A stretch of 37,451 nt of DNA from Arthrobacter bambusae (lineage in GTDB: Bacteria; Actinomycetota; Actinomycetes; Actinomycetales; Micrococcaceae): positions 1 to 37,451 of the forward strand of contig NZ_JAUSSZ010000023.1 in assembly GCF_030812595.1 (NCBI RefSeq), written 5' to 3'. The notes beneath the pieces are model-generated. The model did no database searches and was not told where the DNA came from. It saw only the letters and a program-made list of their open reading frames with translations. Each line of letters begins with the position of its first letter. The first letter of the stretch is position 1. Below, piece by piece: positions 31,377 through 37,451 of this stretch. A program made the translations under genes and the position numbers.

Positions 31377-31411
31377 CCGGAAATAGTAAGTACCCTTGCT
31401 ACTATTTTCGG
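31377..31411. promoter_or_regulatory. 12-bp imperfect inverted repeat in divergent spacer
   Basis: CCGGAAATAGTA (31377-31388) and TACTATTTTCGG (31400-31411) pair at 11 of 12 positions, the last being G-U in RNA. The AT-rich arms are unusual for this genome. There is no T-tract after it. It lies about 145 nt upstream of the ABC-F start and 90 nt upstream of the membrane-protein start, so it may be an operator for either or a leader hairpin. Confidence 0.45.
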
Positions 31412-31501
31412 CACATGGTTAGGTGAATGTAGGAACCCGCAGGGAACGCCGCACAGTGGCTCAGGATGAATCCGAATGGACAATTGCGAGGGAGGCACTC
31501 G

Positions 31502-32263
31502 ATGAGCAGTGCAACAGGATCCGATGGCAAGCACGTCCGTGCTGTCCGTGGCGACGATGAAGTCCCGTACACTGCCGAACCACGGACTGACCGAGTAGAT
31601 GATGTGCGTGGAAACGGCGCAGGCTACGTCGACGAAACGAGCAGCTATCCCGTGGTTCCCGCCGCTTCCGACCCGGACGCCGCCACCCGTGAGACCGTCG
31701 TCGCCCGTGAAAGAGAGCAGTTCGGCGGAATCAAGATCGGCTCCGCCTTCTTCGGTTGGCTGACCGCCACGGGGATGGCCGTGCTGCTGGTAGCCATCCT
31801 TGCGGCGGCGGGGGTCGGTGTCGGGCTCGCCAACAACGCAAACGTCAGTGACGCAGTGAACCTGGCGTCGTCGCAAACCGTCGGCATTGCGGGGATCATA
31901 TCGCTCCTGGTGATCCTGTTCCTTTCCTATTATTGCGGCGGCTACGTGGCCGGACGCATGGCCCGGTTCAACGGCGTCAGGCAGGGGCTCATGGTCTGGT
32001 TTTGGGCAGTCATCGTCGCCGTCCTGGTGGCGTTGCTGGGGTTGGCCGCCGGACCGCGGTTCAATATCCTCGCCAACGTGAACAGCTTCCCGAGGATTCC
32101 CGTGAATGAGGGTCAGCTGAGCACAACCGGCATCATCGCCACCGTCGTAGTGGCAGTTGTGACCCTCGTCGCCGCGGCACTGGGAGGACTGGCCGGCATG
32201 CACTTCCACCGCAAGGTGGATCGCGCGGGCTTCACTCCAACGGACGACGAGATCGAGGCTTAG
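31502..32263 (+). CDS. Four-helix membrane protein of unknown function
   Basis: A 253-residue protein. The first ~80 residues are hydrophilic and acidic, then come four membrane segments: GWLTATGMAVLLVAILAAAG, TVGIAGIISLLVILFLSYY, GLMVWFWAVIVAVLVALLG and GIIATVVVAVVTLVAAALGG, with a short basic/acidic tail. GGYVAGRMARFNGVRQG between helices 2 and 3 resembles the loop of TIGR04086-like small membrane proteins. The ATG at 31502 is preceded by GGGAGG; an in-frame ATG 12 codons earlier lacks such a site. Function not recognised. Confidence 0.8.
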   Translation: MSSATGSDGKHVRAVRGDDEVPYTAEPRTDRVDDVRGNGAGYVDETSSYPVVPAASDPDAATRETVVAREREQFGGIKIGSAFFGWLTATGMAVLLVAILAAAGVGVGLANNANVSDAVNLASSQTVGIAGIISLLVILFLSYYCGGYVAGRMARFNGVRQGLMVWFWAVIVAVLVALLGLAAGPRFNILANVNSFPRIPVNEGQLSTTGIIATVVVAVVTLVAAALGGLAGMHFHRKVDRAGFTPTDDEIEA

Positions 32264-32277
32264 CGAAAGCTCGGGCC

Positions 32278-32330
32278 GCGAGCAGTATCAATCCGCGAGC
32301 AGCATCAATCTTTGTACCTTGGCCCCAAGG
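32278..32330 (+). repeat. Tandem 17-bp repeat followed by a palindrome upstream of bioY
   Basis: Two adjacent 17-bp copies, GCGAGCAGTATCAATCC and GCGAGCAGCATCAATCT (32278-32311), differ at two positions. Five bases on is CCTTGG-CC-CCAAGG (32317-32330), a palindrome with perfect 6-bp arms. All lie just after the membrane-protein stop and upstream of bioY. They could be regulator-binding sites. They do not match the BirA or BioQ operators I know. Confidence 0.5.
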
Positions 32331-32332
32331 CC

Positions 32333-32362
32333 TTGCCGTGCTGCTCGTGGACACCCTACAAA
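32333..32362 (+). promoter_or_regulatory. Possible bioYMN promoter
   Basis: TTGCCG (32333-32338), 18-bp spacer, TACAAA (32357-32362), about 75 nt before the bioY ATG. An alternative -10, TAGTGT, lies at 32384-32389. Both are weak candidates. Confidence 0.3.
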
Positions 32363-32436
32363 ATTCCGTGCCAGGTTGCTCGGTAGTGTCGGTTTCAGGG
32401 GATCCATCCGCCCCCACGGCACAGACAGGACACACC

Positions 32437-33051
32437 ATGAGCAGCACCGGCACCGCATCCACGCGGCAAACTTCCCCGCGCACCCGCTGGACGTCGACGG
32501 ACATCGGCCTCATCGCCGTATTCGCGGCCCTCGTTGCCGCCTCAACGCAGGTCCCGGGGATCCCGGTCGGCGCCCTTGGCGTGCCGATTACGCTGCAGAC
32601 CCTCGCCGTCATCCTCACCGGCCTCGTGCTCGGCGGCGGCCGGGCTTTTGCCGCCGTCGGGCTTTACACCCTCCTCGGCTTCGCGGGACTGCCGATCTTC
32701 AGCGGTGGCCGTAGCGGGCTCGGTATCCTCGCAACACCGTCGGCCGGCTACATCATCGCCTTTCCCTTGGCGGCGGCCGCCACCGGCTGGCTGGCCGCGA
32801 TCGTGATCCGCAGGACGGTCAAGTACCGTGCCCTTTTCCTGTTCACCGCGGCCATGATCAGCACCATCGTCCTCATCCACGGGCTCGGTGTGCTTGGCTT
32901 CATGGTCAACGCCAAGTTCGACTTCACCAAGGCCTTCCTGGCCGACCTGCCCTACTACCCCGGGGACACCATTAAGAACGTCCTGGCGGCGATCATCGCC
33001 GTCTCCCTCCACAAGGCCTTCCCGGACATCCTGGTCCGCCGCGTCAAGTAG
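32437..33051 (+). CDS. bioY: Biotin transporter substrate-binding component BioY
   Basis: The membrane S-component that captures biotin, 204 residues with about six hydrophobic segments. Typical BioY motifs: ALGVPITLQTLAVILTGLVL, GGGRAFAAVGLYTLLGFAGL, PIFSGGRSGLGIL and PSAGYIIAFPLAAA. The ATG at 32437 has AGGA upstream. bioM follows after 17 nt and bioN after a further 7, so this is a complete energy-coupling-factor (ECF) transporter operon. Confidence 0.95.
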   Translation: MSSTGTASTRQTSPRTRWTSTDIGLIAVFAALVAASTQVPGIPVGALGVPITLQTLAVILTGLVLGGGRAFAAVGLYTLLGFAGLPIFSGGRSGLGILATPSAGYIIAFPLAAAATGWLAAIVIRRTVKYRALFLFTAAMISTIVLIHGLGVLGFMVNAKFDFTKAFLADLPYYPGDTIKNVLAAIIAVSLHKAFPDILVRRVK

Positions 33052-33068
33052 GGCGGAACAAGCAGGAC

Positions 33069-33791
33069 ATGAACACCATCATTCTCAGCGAAGTCTCCGT
33101 GCGCGTGGCCGTCGATGGCAATCCGACGCCCAAGACCTTGCTGCAGGACGTCTCGTTGGCACTCACAGAGCAACGCATCGCGGTCATCGGGGCCAACGGT
33201 TCAGGAAAATCCACTCTGCTGCGCCTGCTCAACGGCCTGGTGGCGCCAAGCGAAGGTACCGTCAAAGTCAACGGCGCAGACAGCATCCGCGACGTTCGCC
33301 AGGTTCGCAGCAAGGTGGGCTTCGTCTTCACCGATCCCCTCTCTCAGCTGGTCATGCCGACCGGCCGGGAGGATGTTGAACTCTCCCTGCGCCGTTCCAT
33401 CAAGAACTCCAAAGAACGCAGGGCCCGGGCGGAAGCCGTCCTGGAACGGTTCGGCCTCCTCGACCTCGCCGACCAGAGCATTTACGAGCTCTCCGGCGGG
33501 GAACGGCAACTGCTCGCGCTGGCTGCAGTCCTCGCGGTCAACCCCGCCGTACTGGTCCTCGACGAACCTTCAACGCTGCTGGACCTGCGCAACCGGGAGC
33601 TGCTCAGGCGGACCCTTGCGGGCCTGGAGCAACAGATCATCATGTCCACCCACGATCTCGGCCTTGCCCTCGAAGCGGATCGTGCCCTGGTGGTGGATGA
33701 CGGGCGGATAGTGTTCGACGGCGGAGCAGCCGACGCCGTCGAACACTACCGTGCGCTTTGCGCCGCAGAGCCCGCCCAAGGCGCACGGTGA
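33069..33791 (+). CDS. bioM: Biotin ECF transporter ATPase BioM
   Basis: The ATPase (EcfA-type) of the biotin transporter, 240 residues: Walker A GANGSGKSTLLRLLNGL, signature LSGGERQLLALAAVLA, Walker B LVLDEPSTLLD, H-loop MSTHDLGLA. The Q-loop region reads FVFTDPLSQLVMPT where many EcfA proteins have FQNP, so the usual Q-loop Gln is Thr; a later Gln (SQL) is present. Between bioY and bioN, with only 7 nt to bioN. Confidence 0.93.
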   Translation: MNTIILSEVSVRVAVDGNPTPKTLLQDVSLALTEQRIAVIGANGSGKSTLLRLLNGLVAPSEGTVKVNGADSIRDVRQVRSKVGFVFTDPLSQLVMPTGREDVELSLRRSIKNSKERRARAEAVLERFGLLDLADQSIYELSGGERQLLALAAVLAVNPAVLVLDEPSTLLDLRNRELLRRTLAGLEQQIIMSTHDLGLALEADRALVVDDGRIVFDGGAADAVEHYRALCAAEPAQGAR

Positions 33792-33798
33792 AAACGAA

Positions 33799-34422
33799 AT
33801 GAGGGGCCACGGGGTCCTGATCCCCAACTATGTGCCGGGCGACTCGCTCGTGCACCGCGCGCCCCTGTGGCTCAAGTTTCTGCTGGTTGCCGGCTGCGGT
33901 CTTGCATCATTCCTGATTGTCGACTGGCTTGTCTCAGCAGTGGTCCTCGCGGTGATGTGCGGGCTCTTCCTCCTGAGCGGCGCGGGGTTCCGGAGGCTCG
34001 CGCGTTCCGTGTGGCTCGTGACGCCCATCCTCGTTGTGATCGGCGCCTTCCAGTGGTGGCAACTAGGCGGGCCAGTTGCCGCGCGGATCGTGCTCAATGT
34101 GCTTGTCTGCGTCGTCGCCGCGTCGGTGCTCACCGTCACGACTCCGGTGCAGGCCTTGCTGGATGGGGTGGTTGCCCTTTCCAAGCCGTTTCAGCGTTTC
34201 GGGGCGGATCCTGAGCGCTTCGCCCTGACCATCGCCATCATGCTGCGCAGCATTCCGTTCATCGCCGGCGCATTCTCCGATGTCCGCGACTCGGCCCGCG
34301 CGCGGGGGCTGGACCGCAATCCCCGTGCCCTGGTCTTGCCTGTATTCATCACCACGGTTGCCTATGCCCGGCAGACCGGGGATGCCTTGGCCGCGCGCGG
34401 CCTTGGCGAAGCCGAAAACTAA
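33799..34422 (+). CDS. bioN: Biotin ECF transporter transmembrane component BioN
   Basis: The EcfT-type coupling protein, 207 residues, with about five hydrophobic segments (LWLKFLLVAGCGLASFLIV and others). The two Ala-Arg-Gly coupling motifs, which contact the ATPases, are readable as DSARARGLDRN and DALAARGLGEAE. It completes BioYMN. The ATG at 33799 follows the bioM stop by 7 nt. It is convergent with the thiolase gene, with a 10-nt gap and no room for a separate terminator. Confidence 0.92.
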   Translation: MRGHGVLIPNYVPGDSLVHRAPLWLKFLLVAGCGLASFLIVDWLVSAVVLAVMCGLFLLSGAGFRRLARSVWLVTPILVVIGAFQWWQLGGPVAARIVLNVLVCVVAASVLTVTTPVQALLDGVVALSKPFQRFGADPERFALTIAIMLRSIPFIAGAFSDVRDSARARGLDRNPRALVLPVFITTVAYARQTGDALAARGLGEAEN

Positions 34423-34432
34423 CCACAGGAGC

Positions 34433-35650
34433 CTAGTCGGCTGCCAACTGCGCATATCGGAACATCGCCGCAGTGCCCATTCCGCCTGCGATGCTGATCA
34501 TCGCAAGCGCCAAGCTCTCCCGGCCTGGCTGCGATTGGGCAATCCTGCGGCCTTGGGCCAGCAGCCGTGTCACCAGGACAGCTCCCGAGGCACCAAAGGC
34601 GTGTCCCAGGGCCAGCGCTCCGCCGTCGAGGTTCGCCCGCTCCGGACGCACGCCCAGCGCGCCAAGGCAGGCAAGGGTCTGCGAAGCGAATGCCTCGTTG
34701 AACTCCACGAGGTCCAGTTTTCCGGGTTCAAGATCAAGCTCGGCCAGCAATCGCTTGGCCGCCACCGAAGCTCCGATCCCCAGCAGTTCCGGGTCCACGC
34801 CTGCGGTGTCACAGCCCAGGACGAGCAGTCCGTCGGCGGCACCTAGTTGCCGCGCCCGCTGCAGTGAAGTGATAACGACGGCGGAGGCGGCGTCAGCGTC
34901 GAAGCAGGAGTTTCCAGCCGTCACGGTGCCGCCCGGGACGAATGCGGGTGGAAAGCGTTCCATGAGTCCGGCTTTGAGGGACACCCTCGGTCCGTCATCG
35001 GCCTGCACCACGGCACCCGCTGCTTCCAAGTGCACAATTTCGGAAGCGAATACGCCCGCGGCACGGGCAGCGACGGCGCGCTGGTGACTCCGCAGGGCGA
35101 AATCGTCTTGTTGCTCGCGGCTGATGGAGAATTCCCGCGCCACGTTTTCGGCGGCCACACCCATGTCCGGGTCCCCGAACTCGGGCGGGACGAAGGTGGC
35201 CCGGGCGTAGAAGTCCGGTTCGCCGTCGGGGTCCTGATTTCGCCTGGCACGCAGCGGAGCGGTGCTGATGCTCTCCACTCCCCCGGCCAGGAAAACGCCG
35301 TTGCCGCCCGCGGCCACGAGCCGGGAGGCCAAGGCGATCGCATCGAGTCCGGAACCGCACTGACGGTCCACGGTCAGTCCTGGAACCCCTACAGGCAGTC
35401 CCGCGTGCAATGCGGCATACCGGGCCAGGTTTCCGCCACCGCCCACCGCATTGCCGATGACGACGTCGCTGACCTCCGAACCGGCAACGCCCGCGGTTGC
35501 CAGCAGTGAGCGCAGGACCGGGGAGAGGAGTTCCTCGGCGCGAAGCGACTTCAGTTGTCCGTTGGCCCGGCAAATAGGTGTCCGCAGGGCCGCAATAATC
35601 ACCGCTTGGCGGGAAGGGTCCAATCCGGTGCCGAGCTCGCGGCTATGCAA
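34433..35650 (-). CDS. Thiolase-family protein, second catalytic Cys replaced by Ser
   Basis: A thiolase-superfamily protein (acetyl-CoA C-acyltransferase type), about 405 residues. Present: nucleophile Cys in VDRQCGSGLDAI, NEAFASQTL, and His in GGALALGHAFGASGA. The last motif, normally CIGGGMG, is SIAGGMGTA: the acid/base Cys is Ser, read directly as codon AGC. Such a change would be expected to weaken normal thiolysis or Claisen activity. The start is uncertain: TTG at 35650 is used here, TTG at 35680 and GTG at 35605 are in frame, and no clear ribosome site decides. It overlaps the acyl-CoA ligase gene end, so they are coupled. A ligase-thiolase pair beside bioY recalls yhfT-yhfS of B. subtilis. 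Confidence 0.87.
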   Translation of the reverse strand: MHSRELGTGLDPSRQAVIIAALRTPICRANGQLKSLRAEELLSPVLRSLLATAGVAGSEVSDVVIGNAVGGGGNLARYAALHAGLPVGVPGLTVDRQCGSGLDAIALASRLVAAGGNGVFLAGGVESISTAPLRARRNQDPDGEPDFYARATFVPPEFGDPDMGVAAENVAREFSISREQQDDFALRSHQRAVAARAAGVFASEIVHLEAAGAVVQADDGPRVSLKAGLMERFPPAFVPGGTVTAGNSCFDADAASAVVITSLQRARQLGAADGLLVLGCDTAGVDPELLGIGASVAAKRLLAELDLEPGKLDLVEFNEAFASQTLACLGALGVRPERANLDGGALALGHAFGASGAVLVTRLLAQGRRIAQSQPGRESLALAMISIAGGMGTAAMFRYAQLAAD

Positions 35651-37052
35651 GGGGCTTCGCCCGCGGATCGTTGTTCTCAATCCAGTCGAGCAACAGCTGC
35701 CGGCTTACCTTCCCGCGGTCCGTCACGGGCAATTCGGACAGCGTGAAATACCGCTGGGGTCGCTTCTCCCGGGCGAGCAATCCGTCCAGGCCCGTCTTCA
35801 CTTGTGTTGCCGTCACCGAGCCGTAGGCGGGCACGATTGCTGCGACCACTTTCTGGCCGCGGACCTCGTCCGGCATTCCGGCCGCGACGGCTGCCGAGAC
35901 GCCGGGGACCGATGCCAGGGCGAGCTCCACCTCGTGCGGATAGACATTCCGCCCGGAGGTGATGATCATGTCAGAGCGACGGCCGAGGATATGCAGGACC
36001 CCGGAGTCCACATAGCCCTGGTCCCCCACCGTGTACCAACCGTCAAAGCACCGCAGCGCCTGGCCGTCGTCGCCCCACAAATACCCATTGCTCACCATCC
36101 CGGAGCAGACGCAGATGTTTCCGTCGGCCCCTTCGGGCCGCTCAACGCCGTCGTCGTCTGTGATCCTTAGTTCAACCCCGGGAAACGGCTTGCCGATGCC
36201 GGTGCCGCCGGCGTCGAGCGGTTCCCCGGCGTTGAGGCGCGTTCCCGAAACGAAACTGAGCTCGGACGCGCCGTAATATTCGAAAATCGCCGCATTGGGC
36301 GCCCAGCGCCTGGCGGCTTCAAGGGTTCGGGCGTCCAGCTTCGATCCCGCGCAGATGATGCTCCGCACGCCGGATGCGTCCACCCCTCCGGTCAGTCCGC
36401 GTTCGCTCAACAGGCGCAGCATGGTGGGCACAAGGACCAAGCGCGTCACGCCGTCGTAACTGATGGCTGCGTGGGCATCGCCGACGTCGAAAGTCTCCAT
36501 TGTGTGGAAGGCCGCCCCTGCATACAGGCATTCGGACAAGGCGTACAGATTCAAGCTCGCGGCCAGCGGCCCCGGAGCGAGGGTCTTGTCCTCCGGCGCC
36601 AGCCCGAAGAATTCGATGGAGGCGTCAAACGAGACCTGCCACGAGCGTCGTGAACGGGTGAAGGCCTTGGGTACGGAGGTGGTCCCGGACGTCAAGCCGA
36701 TCAGGAACGTGCTGTCCGGATGGCCGTCGGTTAGCTCGTCACCAGCGCCCGGGTTCCGGCCTGCGGCTGGTCCGGTTTGTCCGATCCTCTGGGTGACTTC
36801 GTCGATCATGGCCTGCGGCCACAACGGGTCGAGCACGGCACAGCACCGCTCGCCGGCCACCGCGGCCGTGTAATCCACCACGAAGTCCAGCGAGTTGGGC
36901 TCGGCGAGTACCGCCGTCGGGGCCGTCTCCCCTAGGCGCAAGGTCGCGGCGTCCCGGAGGTCGGCCCAGCTGAGCCGCTTACCACCAACGACGACGGCGG
37001 TGTCGTCGGGGCGTTCATCGGCCCAGAGCTGAAGTTTGTCCAGAAAAGGCAT
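35643..37052 (-). CDS. AMP-binding acyl-CoA synthetase
   Basis: A member of the ANL adenylating superfamily that activates an acid with ATP and joins it to CoA. At 469 residues it is short for the family (usually 500 or more). Motifs: P-loop LIGLTSGTTSVPKAF, YYGASELSFVSG, DGWYTVGDQGYVD, GRRSDMIITSGRNVYPHEVE (hinge region) and the C-terminal Lys in TDRGKVSRQLL, so the catalytic set is complete. Of two adjacent ATG codons, the second (37052) is 6 nt after a TAAAAT -10 box and fits a leaderless start. It overlaps the thiolase gene and is its operon partner. Substrate unknown. Confidence 0.9.
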   Translation of the reverse strand: MPFLDKLQLWADERPDDTAVVVGGKRLSWADLRDAATLRLGETAPTAVLAEPNSLDFVVDYTAAVAGERCCAVLDPLWPQAMIDEVTQRIGQTGPAAGRNPGAGDELTDGHPDSTFLIGLTSGTTSVPKAFTRSRRSWQVSFDASIEFFGLAPEDKTLAPGPLAASLNLYALSECLYAGAAFHTMETFDVGDAHAAISYDGVTRLVLVPTMLRLLSERGLTGGVDASGVRSIICAGSKLDARTLEAARRWAPNAAIFEYYGASELSFVSGTRLNAGEPLDAGGTGIGKPFPGVELRITDDDGVERPEGADGNICVCSGMVSNGYLWGDDGQALRCFDGWYTVGDQGYVDSGVLHILGRRSDMIITSGRNVYPHEVELALASVPGVSAAVAAGMPDEVRGQKVVAAIVPAYGSVTATQVKTGLDGLLAREKRPQRYFTLSELPVTDRGKVSRQLLLDWIENNDPRAKPLA

Positions 37053-37058
37053 CATCGA

Positions 37059-37064
37059 ATTTTA
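37059..37064 (-). promoter_or_regulatory. -10 box of leaderless acyl-CoA ligase gene
   Basis: On the minus strand, TAAAAT then TCGATG then ATG: 6 nt from the box to the second ATG. There is no Shine-Dalgarno. The IS30 end is 77 bp upstream, so the promoter seems intact. Confidence 0.5.
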
Positions 37065-37140
37065 GCCCCTGCAGCGCCTTGGGCATGCATATGACGACAA
37101 GTACGACGACGGCCGGCCAACTTCCCGTGGGCGGTTTCTA

Positions 37141-37451
37141 GGGGTCGTTGCAACACCTGTTGGTTAGGTGGTTAGTAGTAAATCACGTAGGCGCTCGGCT
37201 GGAGTTTTCCAGCCGAGCGTTTTGCGTGGGCGGCCGTTGAGTTCCTGGGCGACGTGTTCGAGGTCTTCGGGTCCGTAGGCGGACAGGTCGGTGCCTTTGG
37301 GGAAGTATTGGCGCAGCAGGCCGTTGGTGTTTTCGTTTGAGCCGCGTTGCCAGGGGCTGGCGGGGTCACAGAAGTAGACCTGCATGTCTGTGGCGAGGGT
37401 GAAGGATTTGTGGGCGGCCATTTCGGCGCCCTGGTCCCAGGTCAGGGATCC
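37141..37451 (-). mobile_element. IS30-family insertion sequence, right end (partial)
   Basis: The element's 3' end, with its transposase gene and a terminal sequence GGGGTCGTTGCAACACC at 37141-37157 that looks like an IS30-type inverted repeat. The left end lies beyond the window, so the matching repeat and target duplication cannot be checked. Confidence 0.78.
37164..37451 (-). CDS. IS30-family transposase, C-terminal part
   Basis: The last 95 codons of an IS30 transposase, running off the window end. SLTWDQGAEMA contains the second catalytic Asp and SPWQRGSNENTNGLLRQYFP the catalytic Glu of the DDE triad. The C-terminal LNGRPRKTLGWKTPAE is also typical. The stop at 37164 precedes the terminal repeat by only a few bases. 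It is partial only because of the window edge; no damage is visible. Confidence 0.9.
   Translation of the reverse strand, partial: GSLTWDQGAEMAAHKSFTLATDMQVYFCDPASPWQRGSNENTNGLLRQYFPKGTDLSAYGPEDLEHVAQELNGRPRKTLGWKTPAERLRDLLLTT

Noticed and set aside
32264..32436. Biotin riboswitch or BirA/BioQ operator before bioY
   Set aside because: No biotin riboswitch is known to me, and I see no TGAAC-N-GTTCA or BirA-type palindrome.
1..37451. CRISPR array, rRNA, tRNA, prophage or known defence island
   Set aside because: No regularly spaced repeats, no RNA gene structure, and no phage structural, integrase or defence genes were found on either strand; the only mobile element is the IS30 end.

Overview
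The window is GC-rich and packed with genes on both strands. The gene set points to an actinobacterium of the Arthrobacter/Paenarthrobacter type (Micrococcaceae): actinobacterial GlgA and GlgC, a DUF3099 protein beside SURF1, a BioYMN biotin transporter, SerB, an IS30 element, and several genes whose -10 box lies only 6-8 nt before the start codon (leaderless transcripts). The genus is an inference from family resemblance. The first ~160 bases look like low-quality end sequence and the last six are a BamHI site, so the window may be a cloned insert or a contig end.

Layout. (1) 0.16-2.85 kb: divergent glgA and glgC, glycogen synthesis. (2) 2.9-4.4 kb: an SDR with a zinc-ribbon N-terminal region and no catalytic Tyr. 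(3) 4.4-7.83 kb, minus strand: an operon of circularly permuted ATP-grasp, alpha-E protein and transglutaminase-like protease, a widespread but poorly understood trio. (4) 7.9-12.7 kb: YeiH-type exporter, PepN aminopeptidase, and a lipoate-ligase-like protein with its accessory domain at the N-terminus. (5) 12.8-18.0 kb, minus strand: a beta-glucoside PTS operon, bglP (EIIBCA) - bglA - licT - an internally deleted HPr remnant, then rpmE2 (zinc-free L31). The bglP leader has a readable promoter, a CRP/GlxR-like palindrome, a LicT-type antiterminator site (RAT) and an overlapping terminator. (6) 18.15-19.9 kb: a CMD-family protein and a DHA2 drug exporter behind a large inverted repeat. (7) 19.9-22.4 kb: a decayed SpoU 3' end, a lower-GC pair (secreted protein plus small membrane protein), then an intact SpoU methyltransferase, an arrangement that looks like a small insertion. 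(8) 21.6-26.7 kb: SpoU/TauE/ABC operon, serB, and two SDRs (one FabG-like, one without the usual Tyr). (9) 26.9-29.6 kb: DUF3099, a Cys/His small protein, SURF1, YbaK, then an SRPBCC protein. (10) 29.6-34.4 kb: ABC-F ATPase, a membrane protein, and bioY-bioM-bioN. (11) 34.4-37.05 kb: a thiolase with Ser in place of the second catalytic Cys and an acyl-CoA ligase, converging on bioN. (12) 37.14 kb to the end: the right end of an IS30-family element.

Most genes are ordinary metabolism. The parts most worth a second look are the bgl operon control region with its mini-HPr, the ATP-grasp/alpha-E/transglutaminase operon, the inserted secreted/membrane pair beside the SpoU remnant, and the biotin transporter converging on an acyl-CoA ligase/thiolase pair, which recalls the yhfUTS operon of Bacillus subtilis. 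Nothing seen here amounts on its own to a clearly new biological system.
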